From the NCBI RefSeq assembly GCF_001870735.1, contig NZ_MORL01000001.1:747222-811221 (forward strand): a DNA stretch of 64,000 bases. Direction: 5' to 3'. The position numbers and the translations under genes were made by a program. Below the pieces are notes generated by a model that saw nothing but the letters and a program-made list of their open reading frames with translations, did not search any database and was not told the DNA's origin. Within the stretch, counting starts at the first letter, position 1, and every line of letters begins with the position of its first letter. Below are positions 34,641 through 43,873 of this stretch, piece by piece. This stretch comes from Arsenicibacter rosenii. GTDB taxonomy: Bacteria; Bacteroidota; Bacteroidia; Cytophagales; Spirosomataceae.

Positions 34641-35780
34641 TTACAAGCCGAGAAACGAGCGACGGTAAACCTTCGGCAGGTCTGCTTCGAACAGGGTAAA
34701 CGGATCCGCGTAAAACCGTTTGAAATCGGCTTCGCTGGCTTGCCCGGGATAAGGGGCATAAAAGTGCGTCGGGCTGCGGGTATCATTGCGCCAGACCAGC
34801 ACATACGCCATCCGGACTCCCTCCGCCTGCAGGGCAGGCAACAGCTTTTCCGTCCACCAGGTTACGTCCGGAATAGATTCCAGACCGGTTTCGGTAAAGG
34901 CGGCCAGTTTGCCTGCTTTACGGGCATAGTCGGAGACGATCCGGAGTTTCTGCACGCCTGCTTCCAGGTTATACCGGCCATTCCGGCCAAAATCAGCGTA
35001 ATCGTCAATACCGACCATATCGACGAAATCATCGCCGGGGTAGCGTTCGAGGTACTGCTGTTCGGTGGTAAACAGGCAGTCCGGCGAAAAGGCGTAGATA
35101 AAATTATGGACGTGCAGGCTGTCGCGCAGATAACCGACCGTAAAGCGCCACAGACCCGTGAACTCTTCTGCCGTACAGTGTGGCCTCCCCCACCAGAACC
35201 AGTTACCATCCTGCTCGTGGTACGGCCGGAAGATCATGGGCACCAGTTTACCGTCGGCCCCGCGGGTTGAGTTGGCTAGCCTGGCCACCGTTTTCAGAAT
35301 GGATTTATATACCTCATGCTGGCTGCCTCCCGGAATCAGGTTACGGACTGCGGGAGCAGATGCGCCGTCTTTCCAGTAAAATCCGGTCTGCGGGGTAACC
35401 GGATTGGTAAAGTGCCAGGCCACCGTTGTGATGCCGCCGCGGTTATAGGTGTCCGCAATGGTTTTCCGCAATTTCTCCAGATTCACCCCGATCTCCCGCT
35501 CCGAACGACCGGAAAGCCCGCTGAAGTCAACGCCGATTACGGCCGGATGAGAACCAGTCACCGATTTAACATCGGACCGGTCTGCATCGCCAAACCAGCC
35601 GTGTCCATATTCCATGGCGTGCTGGTGACCAAACAGCGTGTGTTTCCGGGATAATTTATGCAGGTTTTTATAGAGTGCCACCGTCTCTTTGGTGGCGTCT
35701 TTGTCGATCAGTGACGGGCCTGCACAGCTTTCTGCAATTGGCAGCCATCCCAGCAGGACCATTAGTAATGTATGTTTCAT
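34641..35780 (-). CDS. GH26 endo-beta-mannanase
   Basis: The 379-residue product matches glycoside hydrolase family 26, mostly beta-1,4-mannanases acting with retention in a (beta/alpha)8 barrel. The acid/base is Glu189 in RPYHEQDGNWFWWG and the nucleophile Glu297 in FTETGLES. Conserved HQHAMEYG and VDMVGIDDYADFG loops are also seen. The N-terminus has a signal peptide with a Cys at position 19 (PIAESCAGPS), so it may be a lipoprotein on the outer surface. It is the only glycanase of the locus, downstream of SusC/SusD and a surface glycan-binding protein. It is separated from them by a terminator and a palindrome, so it may have its own promoter. Confidence 0.92.
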   Translation of the reverse strand: MKHTLLMVLLGWLPIAESCAGPSLIDKDATKETVALYKNLHKLSRKHTLFGHQHAMEYGHGWFGDADRSDVKSVTGSHPAVIGVDFSGLSGRSEREIGVNLEKLRKTIADTYNRGGITTVAWHFTNPVTPQTGFYWKDGASAPAVRNLIPGGSQHEVYKSILKTVARLANSTRGADGKLVPMIFRPYHEQDGNWFWWGRPHCTAEEFTGLWRFTVGYLRDSLHVHNFIYAFSPDCLFTTEQQYLERYPGDDFVDMVGIDDYADFGRNGRYNLEAGVQKLRIVSDYARKAGKLAAFTETGLESIPDVTWWTEKLLPALQAEGVRMAYVLVWRNDTRSPTHFYAPYPGQASEADFKRFYADPFTLFEADLPKVYRRSFLGL

Positions 35781-35812
35781 TACGTTAAAATTACCTACAA
35801 AGCTGTTTTAAA

Positions 35813-35876
35813 CCACAAAGAAACCTACGCGGCACAACGTTTTAAACGTTTAAAACGTTGTGCTACGTCTTTGTGG
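35813..35876. repeat. ACCACAAAG-type palindrome (copy 2) upstream of GH26
   Basis: CCACAAAG (35813-35820) pairs with CTTTGTGG (35869-35876). Inside lies a 32-bp perfect palindrome at 35832-35863 (GCACAACGTTTT, AAACGTTT, AAAACGTTGTGC). It sits 33-96 bp upstream of the mannanase start. Together with copy 1 it brackets the gene. Confidence 0.8.
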
Positions 35877-35880
35877 CAAA

Positions 35881-35913
35881 AAAACAAGCCAGACAACTTG
35901 CCTGGCCTGTTTC
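35881..35913 (-). terminator. Probable terminator of the SusC-SusD-SGBP transcript
   Basis: Imperfect hairpin AACAAGCCAGAC / GCCTGGCCTGTTT with an AACTT loop (11 of 13 pairs), about 30 bp past the stop of the IPT-domain lipoprotein gene. Confidence 0.6.
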
Positions 35914-35943
35914 CTTCGTGTTCTTTAACTGTCTGACTACCGG

Positions 35944-37041
35944 TTATTTCACCAGCATAATATCATCAAAGTAGAACGTTTCGTCCTGTTTGTCAGGCCC
36001 CTGAATCCGGAAACCGACCTGAGTCAGCTTTTTGCCCGTTACCCACAAATCCATGTCCGAAATTTTGATCTTGAAGTAATTCCAGACACCGGCTTTGACG
36101 TCTACCTTATTGGTCGCAATATAATCGCCGAAACCACCCTTGCCCGCATCGGTCGTGATGTAGAGCGAGTAATCGGCCGAAGCGCCTTTAATCCAGCCGG
36201 TAATGTAGGTATAATCGGCTGAATAGCTGATCGGCGACGACCAGTTGGCGAAACCGATCAGGTGCCAGTTGCCCTTCTGGTAGGTCTTCCCTACCGATGC
36301 GGTACCGGTTTTGAACTCCTTCGTCGAAATGGCCCCGGCATCGCCCCAAGAGCCATCCTGATACCCTGCGCCATAAGCGTCCGTAAAGATCGGGTAGGCC
36401 TTGTCGATGTTCACAAATTCCTGCCGCGTCCGGATGCGGCCGGTGCCGTTGGTAATGCTCAGCGTACCACGGTTCAGCGTCGTAGACGGCATCTGCACCA
36501 CCAGCTGGGTTTTGGTTTTCGACACAATCGTGGCGGCATCCGAAATCCCTTTCACCGAATCAGCAATGGCCACTGCCGACACATCATCCAGGTTGTTACC
36601 CGTCAGCGTAATCTGCGTGCCTTTGGTGAAGTTGTAATTCGACACGCTGGCCACCGTCGGATAGGCCAGTACCTTAAACGTTACCGAGGCCGACGTACCG
36701 GCGCCGTTGGTAAACGTAATTTTCTGGCGGCCACCGAGCGCATCCGTCGGAATCCGGAAAATCAGCGCATTATCTGTATTCAGGGTGGGCTGGAACCCGG
36801 CCGGAATACTCTGTTTTTCAAAAACAATCGACCGGATATCGCCCAGACCGCTCCCCGTCAGGGTAACCACGGTTCCACCCGCCGCTGAATCCGGCGCTAT
36901 GGCGTTCAGCGACATACTGCCGGGGCTGATTTGCGGCCGGCCGTCGGTATCCTTTACACAGGAGGTCACCATACATCCTGCCGACAAGGTCAGCACCGAC
37001 AGGACTGCTATATGTTTGAATCGTTTGAAAGTCATCTGCAT
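35944..37041 (-). CDS. IPT/TIG-domain surface glycan-binding lipoprotein
   Basis: The 365-residue product has a lipoprotein signal (VLSVLTLSAGCMVTSC, Cys23 or Cys28) and two IPT/TIG Ig-like domains. The first is around residues 40-125 (NAIAPDSAAGGTVVTLTGSGLGDI), the second around 127-210 (YNFTKGTQITLTGNNLDDV). A C-terminal beta-sandwich follows, ending in FRIQGPDKQDETFYFDDI, typical of carbohydrate-binding folds. This is the architecture of SusE/SusF-position glycan-binding proteins that hold polysaccharide at the cell surface for SusC/SusD. It follows susD by 21 bp, so it is in the same operon. Specificity, mannan by context, is inferred. Confidence 0.85.
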   Translation of the reverse strand: MQMTFKRFKHIAVLSVLTLSAGCMVTSCVKDTDGRPQISPGSMSLNAIAPDSAAGGTVVTLTGSGLGDIRSIVFEKQSIPAGFQPTLNTDNALIFRIPTDALGGRQKITFTNGAGTSASVTFKVLAYPTVASVSNYNFTKGTQITLTGNNLDDVSAVAIADSVKGISDAATIVSKTKTQLVVQMPSTTLNRGTLSITNGTGRIRTRQEFVNIDKAYPIFTDAYGAGYQDGSWGDAGAISTKEFKTGTASVGKTYQKGNWHLIGFANWSSPISYSADYTYITGWIKGASADYSLYITTDAGKGGFGDYIATNKVDVKAGVWNYFKIKISDMDLWVTGKKLTQVGFRIQGPDKQDETFYFDDIMLVK

Positions 37042-37062
37042 ACGTAGTTAAGGATCAGGGGA

Positions 37063-38634
37063 TTATTTGTAGTAAGGCACCGGTTCTTTTCCCAGTTCAG
37101 GGTCCTGTACGATTTCACCGGCCGGAATAGGCAGATACATCTTGTCTTCTGTGAAGTTGGTGATGTAGTTCGGTGCATTCACAGAGCCACGGTTTTGTCT
37201 GGCAATCATCGCTTTTGCCTTTGCAAACCCCTGACGCTGAATATCGTACCAGTAATCGCCTTCAAAAGCAAACTCAACGCGGCGTTCGTGCAGGATATCG
37301 TCCAGCGTAAACGATGTTTTTGGTCCTAAACCGGCCCGCTTCCGCACCTTATTGACGGCATCGAGCGCACTTGCCTCATTGGTCGAGGCATTTGTGCCCA
37401 GTACGGCTTCGGCATAGATCAGCAAAATGTCGGCATAGCGCAGCAGGACCACGTTATTACCCGAGTTTTGCCCCAGCACCGATTCGCCGCCAAAACTTTT
37501 GCCCGGACCGGCAAAGTACTTGGCAATATTCGACCGGGTAGCGTTCAGGTTTCCGCCCGCATCGGCCGGCTGCAGCGTGTCGTACTTAAACCCGTTGGCC
37601 ATGAACTCATTGTATTTCGGTGCATTCACCCGCTGTGGTTTCCAGCCCGCGTTTGTCCAGCCGTGTTCCATCACCGACCAGCGGCGGCGCAGGTCACCGA
37701 ATTCATACTCCTTGAGCAGATCGAGCGACGGCACGTACATTTCCCAGGCATCGGCTTCGGCTGTCCGCAGGTTACTGGCACCGCGGTCCGGATTTTTGAT
37801 GTTGCCGGTTCCCCACGGGTCCTGCGCCAGCTGATGCTGAATCGAGAAGAGCGTTTCGGCGTTGTTGTTCATGCTCATTTTGGTAAACATACCGTAGTAG
37901 TCATCCACGAGCATGTACTTCCCTGAGCTGATTACTTCCTGCGCTTTGGTTTTCGCATTGGCGTAATCTTTCTGGTACAGATACAGCTTGGCCATCATGC
38001 CTTTGGCGGTATATTTCGTCAACCGGCCCGGCACATCCGACTCCGGCAGCCCGGCCTCCGCCAGCTTCAGCTCTTCGAGTGCAAACCGCAGTACGTCTTT
38101 TTGCAGATACCGCGGAATGTTAAAGTTCCCCGACAAAGCCGTTGCTCCCGGATCGGTGATGATCGGTGCCGCTCCCCAGGTCCGGGCAATATAGAAATAC
38201 ACCATTCCGCGCACAAAATGGCATTCGGCAATGGCTGGGTCGAGGTAGCTCGCGCCCCCGCCGGCCGCTTTTTTCTCTTCGAACGTTTTAATCATCACGT
38301 TTGCATACCCGATGATTTTGTAAAACGCACCCCATGCCGCCCCAATCCGCTCCGACGCCGACGAGACGGTAAAGTTCAGGTATTCGACGTCGGTGTAGGT
38401 AAACATATTACCCGACATCACATCGCCGATGGCGTCCTGGGCGCGGCTTTCGAAGTTCCGCCAGGGCAGTCCGCTGTAGAGCGTGCTGGTTGCGCCCCGT
38501 ACTTCATCGGCGTTGTTATAGTAGTTGCCGGTTGTTGTGCCCGACAGCGACGGGCGGTCAATAAAACTTTCCTTGCACGACGACAGCAGCATCACTGGTG
38601 TCATCAACGCGGCATATATGAAATTCCGTTTCAT
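37063..38634 (-). CDS. susD: SusD/RagB family nutrient-uptake lipoprotein
   Basis: The 523-residue product is a SusD-type outer-membrane lipoprotein: signal with lipobox (MTPVMLLSSC, Cys20), SusD-like TPR fold (IGYANVMIKTFEEKKAAGGG, CHFVRGMVYFYIARTWG), a C-terminal RagB module (VLLRYADILLIYAEAVLG, ILHERRVEFAFEGDYWYDIQR) and the common end YLPIPAGEIVQDPELG. It forms the lid of the SusC transporter and binds the oligosaccharide. It lies 105 bp after susC, an unusually wide gap that contains a hairpin repeat. Confidence 0.95.
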   Translation of the reverse strand: MKRNFIYAALMTPVMLLSSCKESFIDRPSLSGTTTGNYYNNADEVRGATSTLYSGLPWRNFESRAQDAIGDVMSGNMFTYTDVEYLNFTVSSASERIGAAWGAFYKIIGYANVMIKTFEEKKAAGGGASYLDPAIAECHFVRGMVYFYIARTWGAAPIITDPGATALSGNFNIPRYLQKDVLRFALEELKLAEAGLPESDVPGRLTKYTAKGMMAKLYLYQKDYANAKTKAQEVISSGKYMLVDDYYGMFTKMSMNNNAETLFSIQHQLAQDPWGTGNIKNPDRGASNLRTAEADAWEMYVPSLDLLKEYEFGDLRRRWSVMEHGWTNAGWKPQRVNAPKYNEFMANGFKYDTLQPADAGGNLNATRSNIAKYFAGPGKSFGGESVLGQNSGNNVVLLRYADILLIYAEAVLGTNASTNEASALDAVNKVRKRAGLGPKTSFTLDDILHERRVEFAFEGDYWYDIQRQGFAKAKAMIARQNRGSVNAPNYITNFTEDKMYLPIPAGEIVQDPELGKEPVPYYK

Positions 38635-38651
38635 GTCTGTTTAATTGAGTG

Positions 38652-38735
38652 ATTGAGTGGTTGAGTGATTTAGTGACGTTGCCTTGCTGCTTCTTCAGCG
38701 TTTCGCTCCTTCGCTAAATCGCACAATCACTCAAC
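38652..38735 (-). repeat. Inverted repeat between susC and susD
   Basis: Arms 38652-38676 (ATTGAGTGGTTGAGTGATTT...) and 38711-38735 (...AATCACTCAAC) pair at about 20 of 25 positions around a 34-nt loop. The unit GAGTGATT is also repeated inside the left arm. It lies within the operon, so it may attenuate or stabilise the transcript. Confidence 0.7.
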
Positions 38736-38739
38736 AGGT

Positions 38740-41700
38740 TTAGAATTGCACGTTTGCACCAATGGTAAAGGTCCGCGGGTTTGGATAGTGGCCGGTGTCG
38801 ACGTTCATCAGCTTGATGCTGTTGTTGAAGGCGCCGATTTCCGGATCGTAACCCGAGTAATGCGTGAACGTTTTCAGGTTCTGGATGCTCCCGTAAATCC
38901 GCAGGTTCGACATCTTCACCCGGTTCAGAATCGTGCGCGGTACGCGGTAGCCCAGCGTAATGTTCTGAATGCGCCAGTATGAGGCATCCTCCACGTAACG
39001 GTCCGACATCGCCGTGTTGTTTTTGTTCGTCACCGTAAACCGTGGCAGTGTTCCGTCGGTATTGGTGTCGGTATACCGGTCCATAACCGTCCGCATCTGG
39101 TTCGACCAGGCATTGTTCAGCCCTTCAAGCTGCCAGCGCAGGAAGTTGAACGCCTTCGCCCCGTGGCTTCCCTGCAGGAAGATCGAGAAGTCGATGTCGC
39201 GGTACGTCAGTGAGTTGGTCAGACCCCAGGTAAATTTCGGTAACGGACTGCCAATATACGTCAGGTCATTGGCATCGACTTTCCCGTCGCCGTTGATATC
39301 CTTGTAGCGGATGTCACCCAGCCATGTCTCGGTCTGATTCACTTTGTAACCGAACTGAGACGGCGCTTTGGCCAGCTCTTCCTGGGTCCGGAACAGTCCG
39401 TCGGTTACCAGCCCCCAGAATGATCCGACCGGGCGGCCCGGGGTGGTGTGTGTAACGAGGTAGTTGTTGTAATATACTTTGCCGTCGAGTGCCGAGGCCG
39501 CGCTTGCTGCCTTTTCGTACTTGTTGGTGAACTGCGTCAGCACGCCGTTGGTTTTCCAGGTAAAGTCGCCTTTTTTGATGTTCACCGTCGACAGGCTCAG
39601 GTCGATACCCGTGTTGGTCATCTGACCGGCATTCCCCAGCGGCGCTTTCAGGTCATCCCACTGATCGCCTACCCCGATCAGGTTCGGCCCTGTCAGGAAG
39701 ATGATCATGTCGGACGTTACTTTTTTGTAGACGTCGATGGTCGCGTCGATGCGGCCGCCCAGGAAGCCCAGATCAATACCGGCGTTCGTTGTTTTCACGG
39801 ATTCCCACTTCAGGTTCGGGTTCGGAATGCCATTGATCATGTTCGACGACCCGAAGCCAACCGGCCCCGAGAAGAACTGCACGGCCCCCACATAAGCCGG
39901 GTTCGGTGCACCGCCCGGGAAGTTCTGGTTCCCTACGGCCCCGTAGCCGACACGTACTTTCATGTGGCTCAGCACATTGGAGATAGCTCCCTTGGCAAAC
40001 TTCTCGTTTGTAACGGTCCAGCCGGCCGACACCCCCGGGAAGTACCCCCAGCGGTTGTTTGGCCCGAAATTCGATGAACCGTCCGTCCGGAAGCTCGCCG
40101 ACAGGGAGTATCGCTCATCATAGGTATAGTTGGCACGGGCAAAATACGACTCCATGGCCCACTGTCCTTTGCCGCCGCTCAGGCCCCAGGTCGTCTGGTC
40201 GGAGCTACCGGTGTTCAGGTCAAAAATGTTGGCCTGCAAATCCACTTTCGTACCCGAAATGCCCTGGTAGTACGATGCCTGTGCCTGATGACCTAAGGTC
40301 GCCTGCACGCCGTGTTTCTTCCAGTACTTATTGTAGTTCAGGTAGTTAGTAATCGAGTAGTAATAACTGTCGGAGCGTGAATCGATCAGCTTACTGCGGA
40401 ACGACGTTCCTCCTACGTTCCCGGCTTTCTGAAAGGCCACGTTGTTGTCCTGACCGAGGGAGTACGAAATTTCGTTGCGCAGCGTCAGGTCTTTCGTGAA
40501 CTGGATTTCGGCGTAGAGGCTACCGAAAATGTTGTTCGTTGTTTTGGTATTGCCACGGTACTGGCTGTTTCCGACGAGATTGGCGTTGCTATACTGCACC
40601 CCGCCCACGGTCTGCCCGCCGCCCCAGCTTCCGTCCAGGTTTTTCACCGGAATCAGCGGGCTGGTAATCGCGCCCCACCAGATGGTTCCTTCGGCGGCAT
40701 CGGCCAGCGACACATTCTGAATACTCCGCGACACATTAGCACTGACCCCTACCTTTGCCCAGCTCTTAAGCTGGTTGTCGAGGCTAAACCGGGTAGCATA
40801 CCGCTTAAAGTCAGAACCCAGCAGGATACCCGTGTTGTCGAAGTAGTTGAGCGACAGGTAATAGGTTGTTTTATCGCGGCCACCCGAGAAGCTCAGCTGG
40901 TGGTTCTGCACTTTTCCGCGACGGAACATGGCTTCCTGCCAGTCGGTCCCTTCGCCCAGCAATTCCGGCTTTTTGAACTCATCGGCCACCGGATTGCCGA
41001 TGATCGGCAACACCTCATTCTGGTATTGGGCAAATTCGCGCAGGTTCATCAGGTCGAGGCGGCGGGCCACTTCTGACACCCCGGTATACATCTCGTAGTT
41101 GATTTTCCCTTCGCCGGCCTTGCCTTTTTTGGTCGTAATCAGGATCACACCATTAGCCGCCTGCGACCCGTAAATCGCCTGGGCCGATGCATCCTTCAGC
41201 ACGTCAATCGACTCAATATCATTCGGGTTCAGCATGGCCATCACGCTGTTACCCGTCTGTCCGTCGCCGCCACCCAGCCCGGCATAGCCGCTGCTCGACG
41301 AGGTATTACCACCGACAAACGGCACGCCGTCGATGACGAACAGCGGGTCATTGCTGTTGATTGAGGTCACCCCGCGCACTTTTACCGAAACCCCACCGCC
41401 CGGCTGTCCGCCGTTGCTGGTGACGGTTACCCCGGCCGCCTTTCCCTGCAACAGCTGGTCAATCCCGGCCGCCGGCATGTCTTTCAGCTCCGTTGCCTTG
41501 ATGCTGGTGATGGATGAGGTTACGTCAGAGCGTTTGGTTGTCCCGTAACCGATCCGGACCACGACTTCATCCAGCGACTGGTCGTCCATCACCATCACCA
41601 CATCGACACTGGTGCGCGAACCCACTTCGATTTCCTGCGTTTTCATGCCGATAAACGACACCACCAGGACCCTTGATCCCGCCGGCATGTTTATCGAAAA

Positions 41701-41970
41701 ACGGCCATCGGCGTCTGAGGTTGTGCCGACCGATGTACCTTTTACCGACACCGTCGCTCCGGGCAGCTTATTGCCCTTATCGTCGGAAACCACCCCTTTG
41801 ACAATGGCTTTAACGTCTGATGCGGCCCCCGTTGCCGCCCGGACATCCTTAATCGTAGCCAGTAGAGGCCGGTTTTTATCGACCGCTTTTCTGGCCATGG
41901 TGCGGTCCTGCGCCTGCGTACCCATGCAGATACTCATCACGAAAACCCCTGAAAGCATATGTTTGATCAT
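38740..41970 (-). CDS. susC: SusC/RagA TonB-linked outer-membrane transporter
   Basis: The 1076-residue product has a signal peptide (MLSGVFVMSICMGTQAQ), an N-terminal carboxypeptidase-regulatory-like domain (about 58-135: VKGVVSDDKGNKLPGATVSVKG), a TonB-dependent plug (IGYGTTKRSDVTSSITSI, LQGKAAGVTVTSNGGQPG, IDVLKDASAQAIYGSQAANG) and a C-terminal 22-strand barrel ending with aromatic residues (RTFTIGANVQF). It imports oligosaccharides cut at the cell surface, together with SusD, using TonB energy. It is the first structural gene of the locus, downstream of the HK/RR pair. Confidence 0.96.
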   Translation of the reverse strand: MIKHMLSGVFVMSICMGTQAQDRTMARKAVDKNRPLLATIKDVRAATGAASDVKAIVKGVVSDDKGNKLPGATVSVKGTSVGTTSDADGRFSINMPAGSRVLVVSFIGMKTQEIEVGSRTSVDVVMVMDDQSLDEVVVRIGYGTTKRSDVTSSITSIKATELKDMPAAGIDQLLQGKAAGVTVTSNGGQPGGGVSVKVRGVTSINSNDPLFVIDGVPFVGGNTSSSSGYAGLGGGDGQTGNSVMAMLNPNDIESIDVLKDASAQAIYGSQAANGVILITTKKGKAGEGKINYEMYTGVSEVARRLDLMNLREFAQYQNEVLPIIGNPVADEFKKPELLGEGTDWQEAMFRRGKVQNHQLSFSGGRDKTTYYLSLNYFDNTGILLGSDFKRYATRFSLDNQLKSWAKVGVSANVSRSIQNVSLADAAEGTIWWGAITSPLIPVKNLDGSWGGGQTVGGVQYSNANLVGNSQYRGNTKTTNNIFGSLYAEIQFTKDLTLRNEISYSLGQDNNVAFQKAGNVGGTSFRSKLIDSRSDSYYYSITNYLNYNKYWKKHGVQATLGHQAQASYYQGISGTKVDLQANIFDLNTGSSDQTTWGLSGGKGQWAMESYFARANYTYDERYSLSASFRTDGSSNFGPNNRWGYFPGVSAGWTVTNEKFAKGAISNVLSHMKVRVGYGAVGNQNFPGGAPNPAYVGAVQFFSGPVGFGSSNMINGIPNPNLKWESVKTTNAGIDLGFLGGRIDATIDVYKKVTSDMIIFLTGPNLIGVGDQWDDLKAPLGNAGQMTNTGIDLSLSTVNIKKGDFTWKTNGVLTQFTNKYEKAASAASALDGKVYYNNYLVTHTTPGRPVGSFWGLVTDGLFRTQEELAKAPSQFGYKVNQTETWLGDIRYKDINGDGKVDANDLTYIGSPLPKFTWGLTNSLTYRDIDFSIFLQGSHGAKAFNFLRWQLEGLNNAWSNQMRTVMDRYTDTNTDGTLPRFTVTNKNNTAMSDRYVEDASYWRIQNITLGYRVPRTILNRVKMSNLRIYGSIQNLKTFTHYSGYDPEIGAFNNSIKLMNVDTGHYPNPRTFTIGANVQF

Positions 41971-42070
41971 ACAACAAAAGAAAAAGGGTTGTTTGTAAAC
42001 TTAGAAAATAGACATGATAGAGAATCGTTGGTGTACGATCCCTGCTTTTCATTTTTGGTTTATATTCAGA

Positions 42071-43852
42071 CTATACGATTGATTGCCTGATCAGCCGGCC
42101 CAGGGGCAGCGAAATCATAACCGATGTACCTTTACCCGCCTCGCTGTGCCACATGACCTGCCCCCCGAGGTAAGCAATCCGCGAATTAACATTGGCTATC
42201 CCGCTGCCGGTGCCGGTGGGCGGGTTGTCGGCAAAATTGCCGCCGATGCCGTCGTCATCGACACTAACGAGTACGGCTTCGTCATTGGCCATCAGCTGCA
42301 CCGTAATATGCTGTGCCTGTGCATGTTTAAGGCCATTATTCAGGAGCTCCTGGATAACCCGGTACAGCATAACCGAGGCCTCATCGTTCAGGGGTGGCAG
42401 CTCGCCGTAGTGCTCCAGATCCAGCCGGGTCCGGTTTACCAGATTCAGTTTCTGTACCAGGTCTTCGAGCGCCGGAATAAGCCCGAACGTCGACAGGGCG
42501 TAGGGCCGGAGGTCGTTTGAAATCACCCGGGTTTCGGTGCAGGCTTCATCCAGAAACTGGTTCAGCGGATCTTTTACCGACAACGGCAGTTGTTCCTGAT
42601 GGGCCTCCACAAACAGTTTGATCCGCGAGAGCTGAATGCCCAGCCCGTCGTGGAGATCGCGGGCAATGCGGCTGCGTTCGCTCTCCTGTCCGTCGATCAT
42701 AGCCCGCAGCGATTTAAGTTCCAGTTTCCGGATTTGCTGCTCGGCAATCACGGCCTGCTGCCGGGTAATCAGTTTTTGCTGGCGACGCAGAAAGACCAGT
42801 GCCACGACTCCTAACACACACATTACCAACCCGGCTACTAACATATAATTCACGACACTCTGGGTCCGGTTTTGCTCCTGGATCAGCTTTTTTTCAACCT
42901 CCAGCGACTTAATCTGGTTATCGAGTTCCTGCACCTGAATGCCTTTTGTCTGTTCAGACGTATAAAACTCGTTGGTATATTTCAGCGCCTTCAGAGACCA
43001 GGCATAGGCGCTCTGGTTATCGCCCAGCTGTGCATAGCTGGTAGCCATATGCCTCGACAACTCCCGCATGATGCCGATATTTTTCTCCGCCACCGACAGC
43101 CCGAAGCTGGTCTGAAAGTAGTTGAGTGCGGCTTTTTGCTGCCCGCGAAACTGCTCAACCAGGCCCAGATAAAAGTAATTCAGACTGATCAGCCAGTTAA
43201 TTTTCTGCTGCTTCGCCATCACCAGACTACTGGCGGCGAAATACCGGGCGGAGTCGGGCATCTGCAGCCGGGAATACGAACTGGCCAGCAGATTCCGGGA
43301 ATAGGCCTCAAAATAGGCTTCCTTATGTTCTTCACTCAGCTGTACTGTCCGGCGCAGGTCAGTTATTAAGGTGGCATTGACCGCATTCGAGTTTTGCAGG
43401 ATATTGGCCAGGCTAATGCGGCATTCGATGACCTTGTGCATATTGCCGGCGCGGGAAAAATACCGCATGGCATTCCGGGTATATTTAACCGCCGCATTTT
43501 TCATGAACGTATCCTGCGAATAATAATCCCCGATGGCAATCTGTGCATTATAATACCCGACCGAATCCCCGACCAGACCGTAATAGCGCATGCCGTTCAG
43601 AAAGGCTTCGATGGAGTATTTGTTATACCACCCGAACCGTTTGTTATAGTGCCACCCCAACTCCTGATAGGTATCTGCGGCAAGCCGGTATTTTTTATGC
43701 TCAATCAGGGCGGCAATCTGTTTTTTGAGGCTGTCAACCGGTTCTGTCTTAGCATATCCCCAACCGATCCGGCTGGTCAACAGGCACAGCAATACCGCGA
43801 TCACCGTTACCGGTCGCCCTGTCATTGCCCTAAACCCTGTTGTCAAGCTCAC
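42071..43852 (-). CDS. TPR sensor histidine kinase, NarX-like (HisKA_3)
   Basis: The 593-residue product has a signal peptide-like start (about 12-34), tetratricopeptide repeats (about 40-300) and a coiled coil, then one transmembrane helix (about 336-356). The cytosolic kinase follows: HisKA_3 with His401 (ARDLHDGLGIQLSRIK) and a HATPase_c domain (VIQELLNNGLKHAQA, VDDDGIGG, GTGSGIANVNSRI). The TPR part is periplasmic and probably a protein or glycan sensor. It follows the NarL-type regulator by 21 bp and precedes susC by 100 bp, so it likely controls the polysaccharide locus. This is a classic two-protein alternative to hybrid HTCS regulators. Confidence 0.92.
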   Translation of the reverse strand: MSLTTGFRAMTGRPVTVIAVLLCLLTSRIGWGYAKTEPVDSLKKQIAALIEHKKYRLAADTYQELGWHYNKRFGWYNKYSIEAFLNGMRYYGLVGDSVGYYNAQIAIGDYYSQDTFMKNAAVKYTRNAMRYFSRAGNMHKVIECRISLANILQNSNAVNATLITDLRRTVQLSEEHKEAYFEAYSRNLLASSYSRLQMPDSARYFAASSLVMAKQQKINWLISLNYFYLGLVEQFRGQQKAALNYFQTSFGLSVAEKNIGIMRELSRHMATSYAQLGDNQSAYAWSLKALKYTNEFYTSEQTKGIQVQELDNQIKSLEVEKKLIQEQNRTQSVVNYMLVAGLVMCVLGVVALVFLRRQQKLITRQQAVIAEQQIRKLELKSLRAMIDGQESERSRIARDLHDGLGIQLSRIKLFVEAHQEQLPLSVKDPLNQFLDEACTETRVISNDLRPYALSTFGLIPALEDLVQKLNLVNRTRLDLEHYGELPPLNDEASVMLYRVIQELLNNGLKHAQAQHITVQLMANDEAVLVSVDDDGIGGNFADNPPTGTGSGIANVNSRIAYLGGQVMWHSEAGKGTSVMISLPLGRLIRQSIV

Positions 43853-43873
43853 CTACGTATCGTTAAAATCCTG

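Noticed and set aside
34539-35876. Insertion sequence around the mannanase
   Set aside because: Only palindromes are present; there is no transposase and no visible target-site duplication, so a transposon cannot be claimed.
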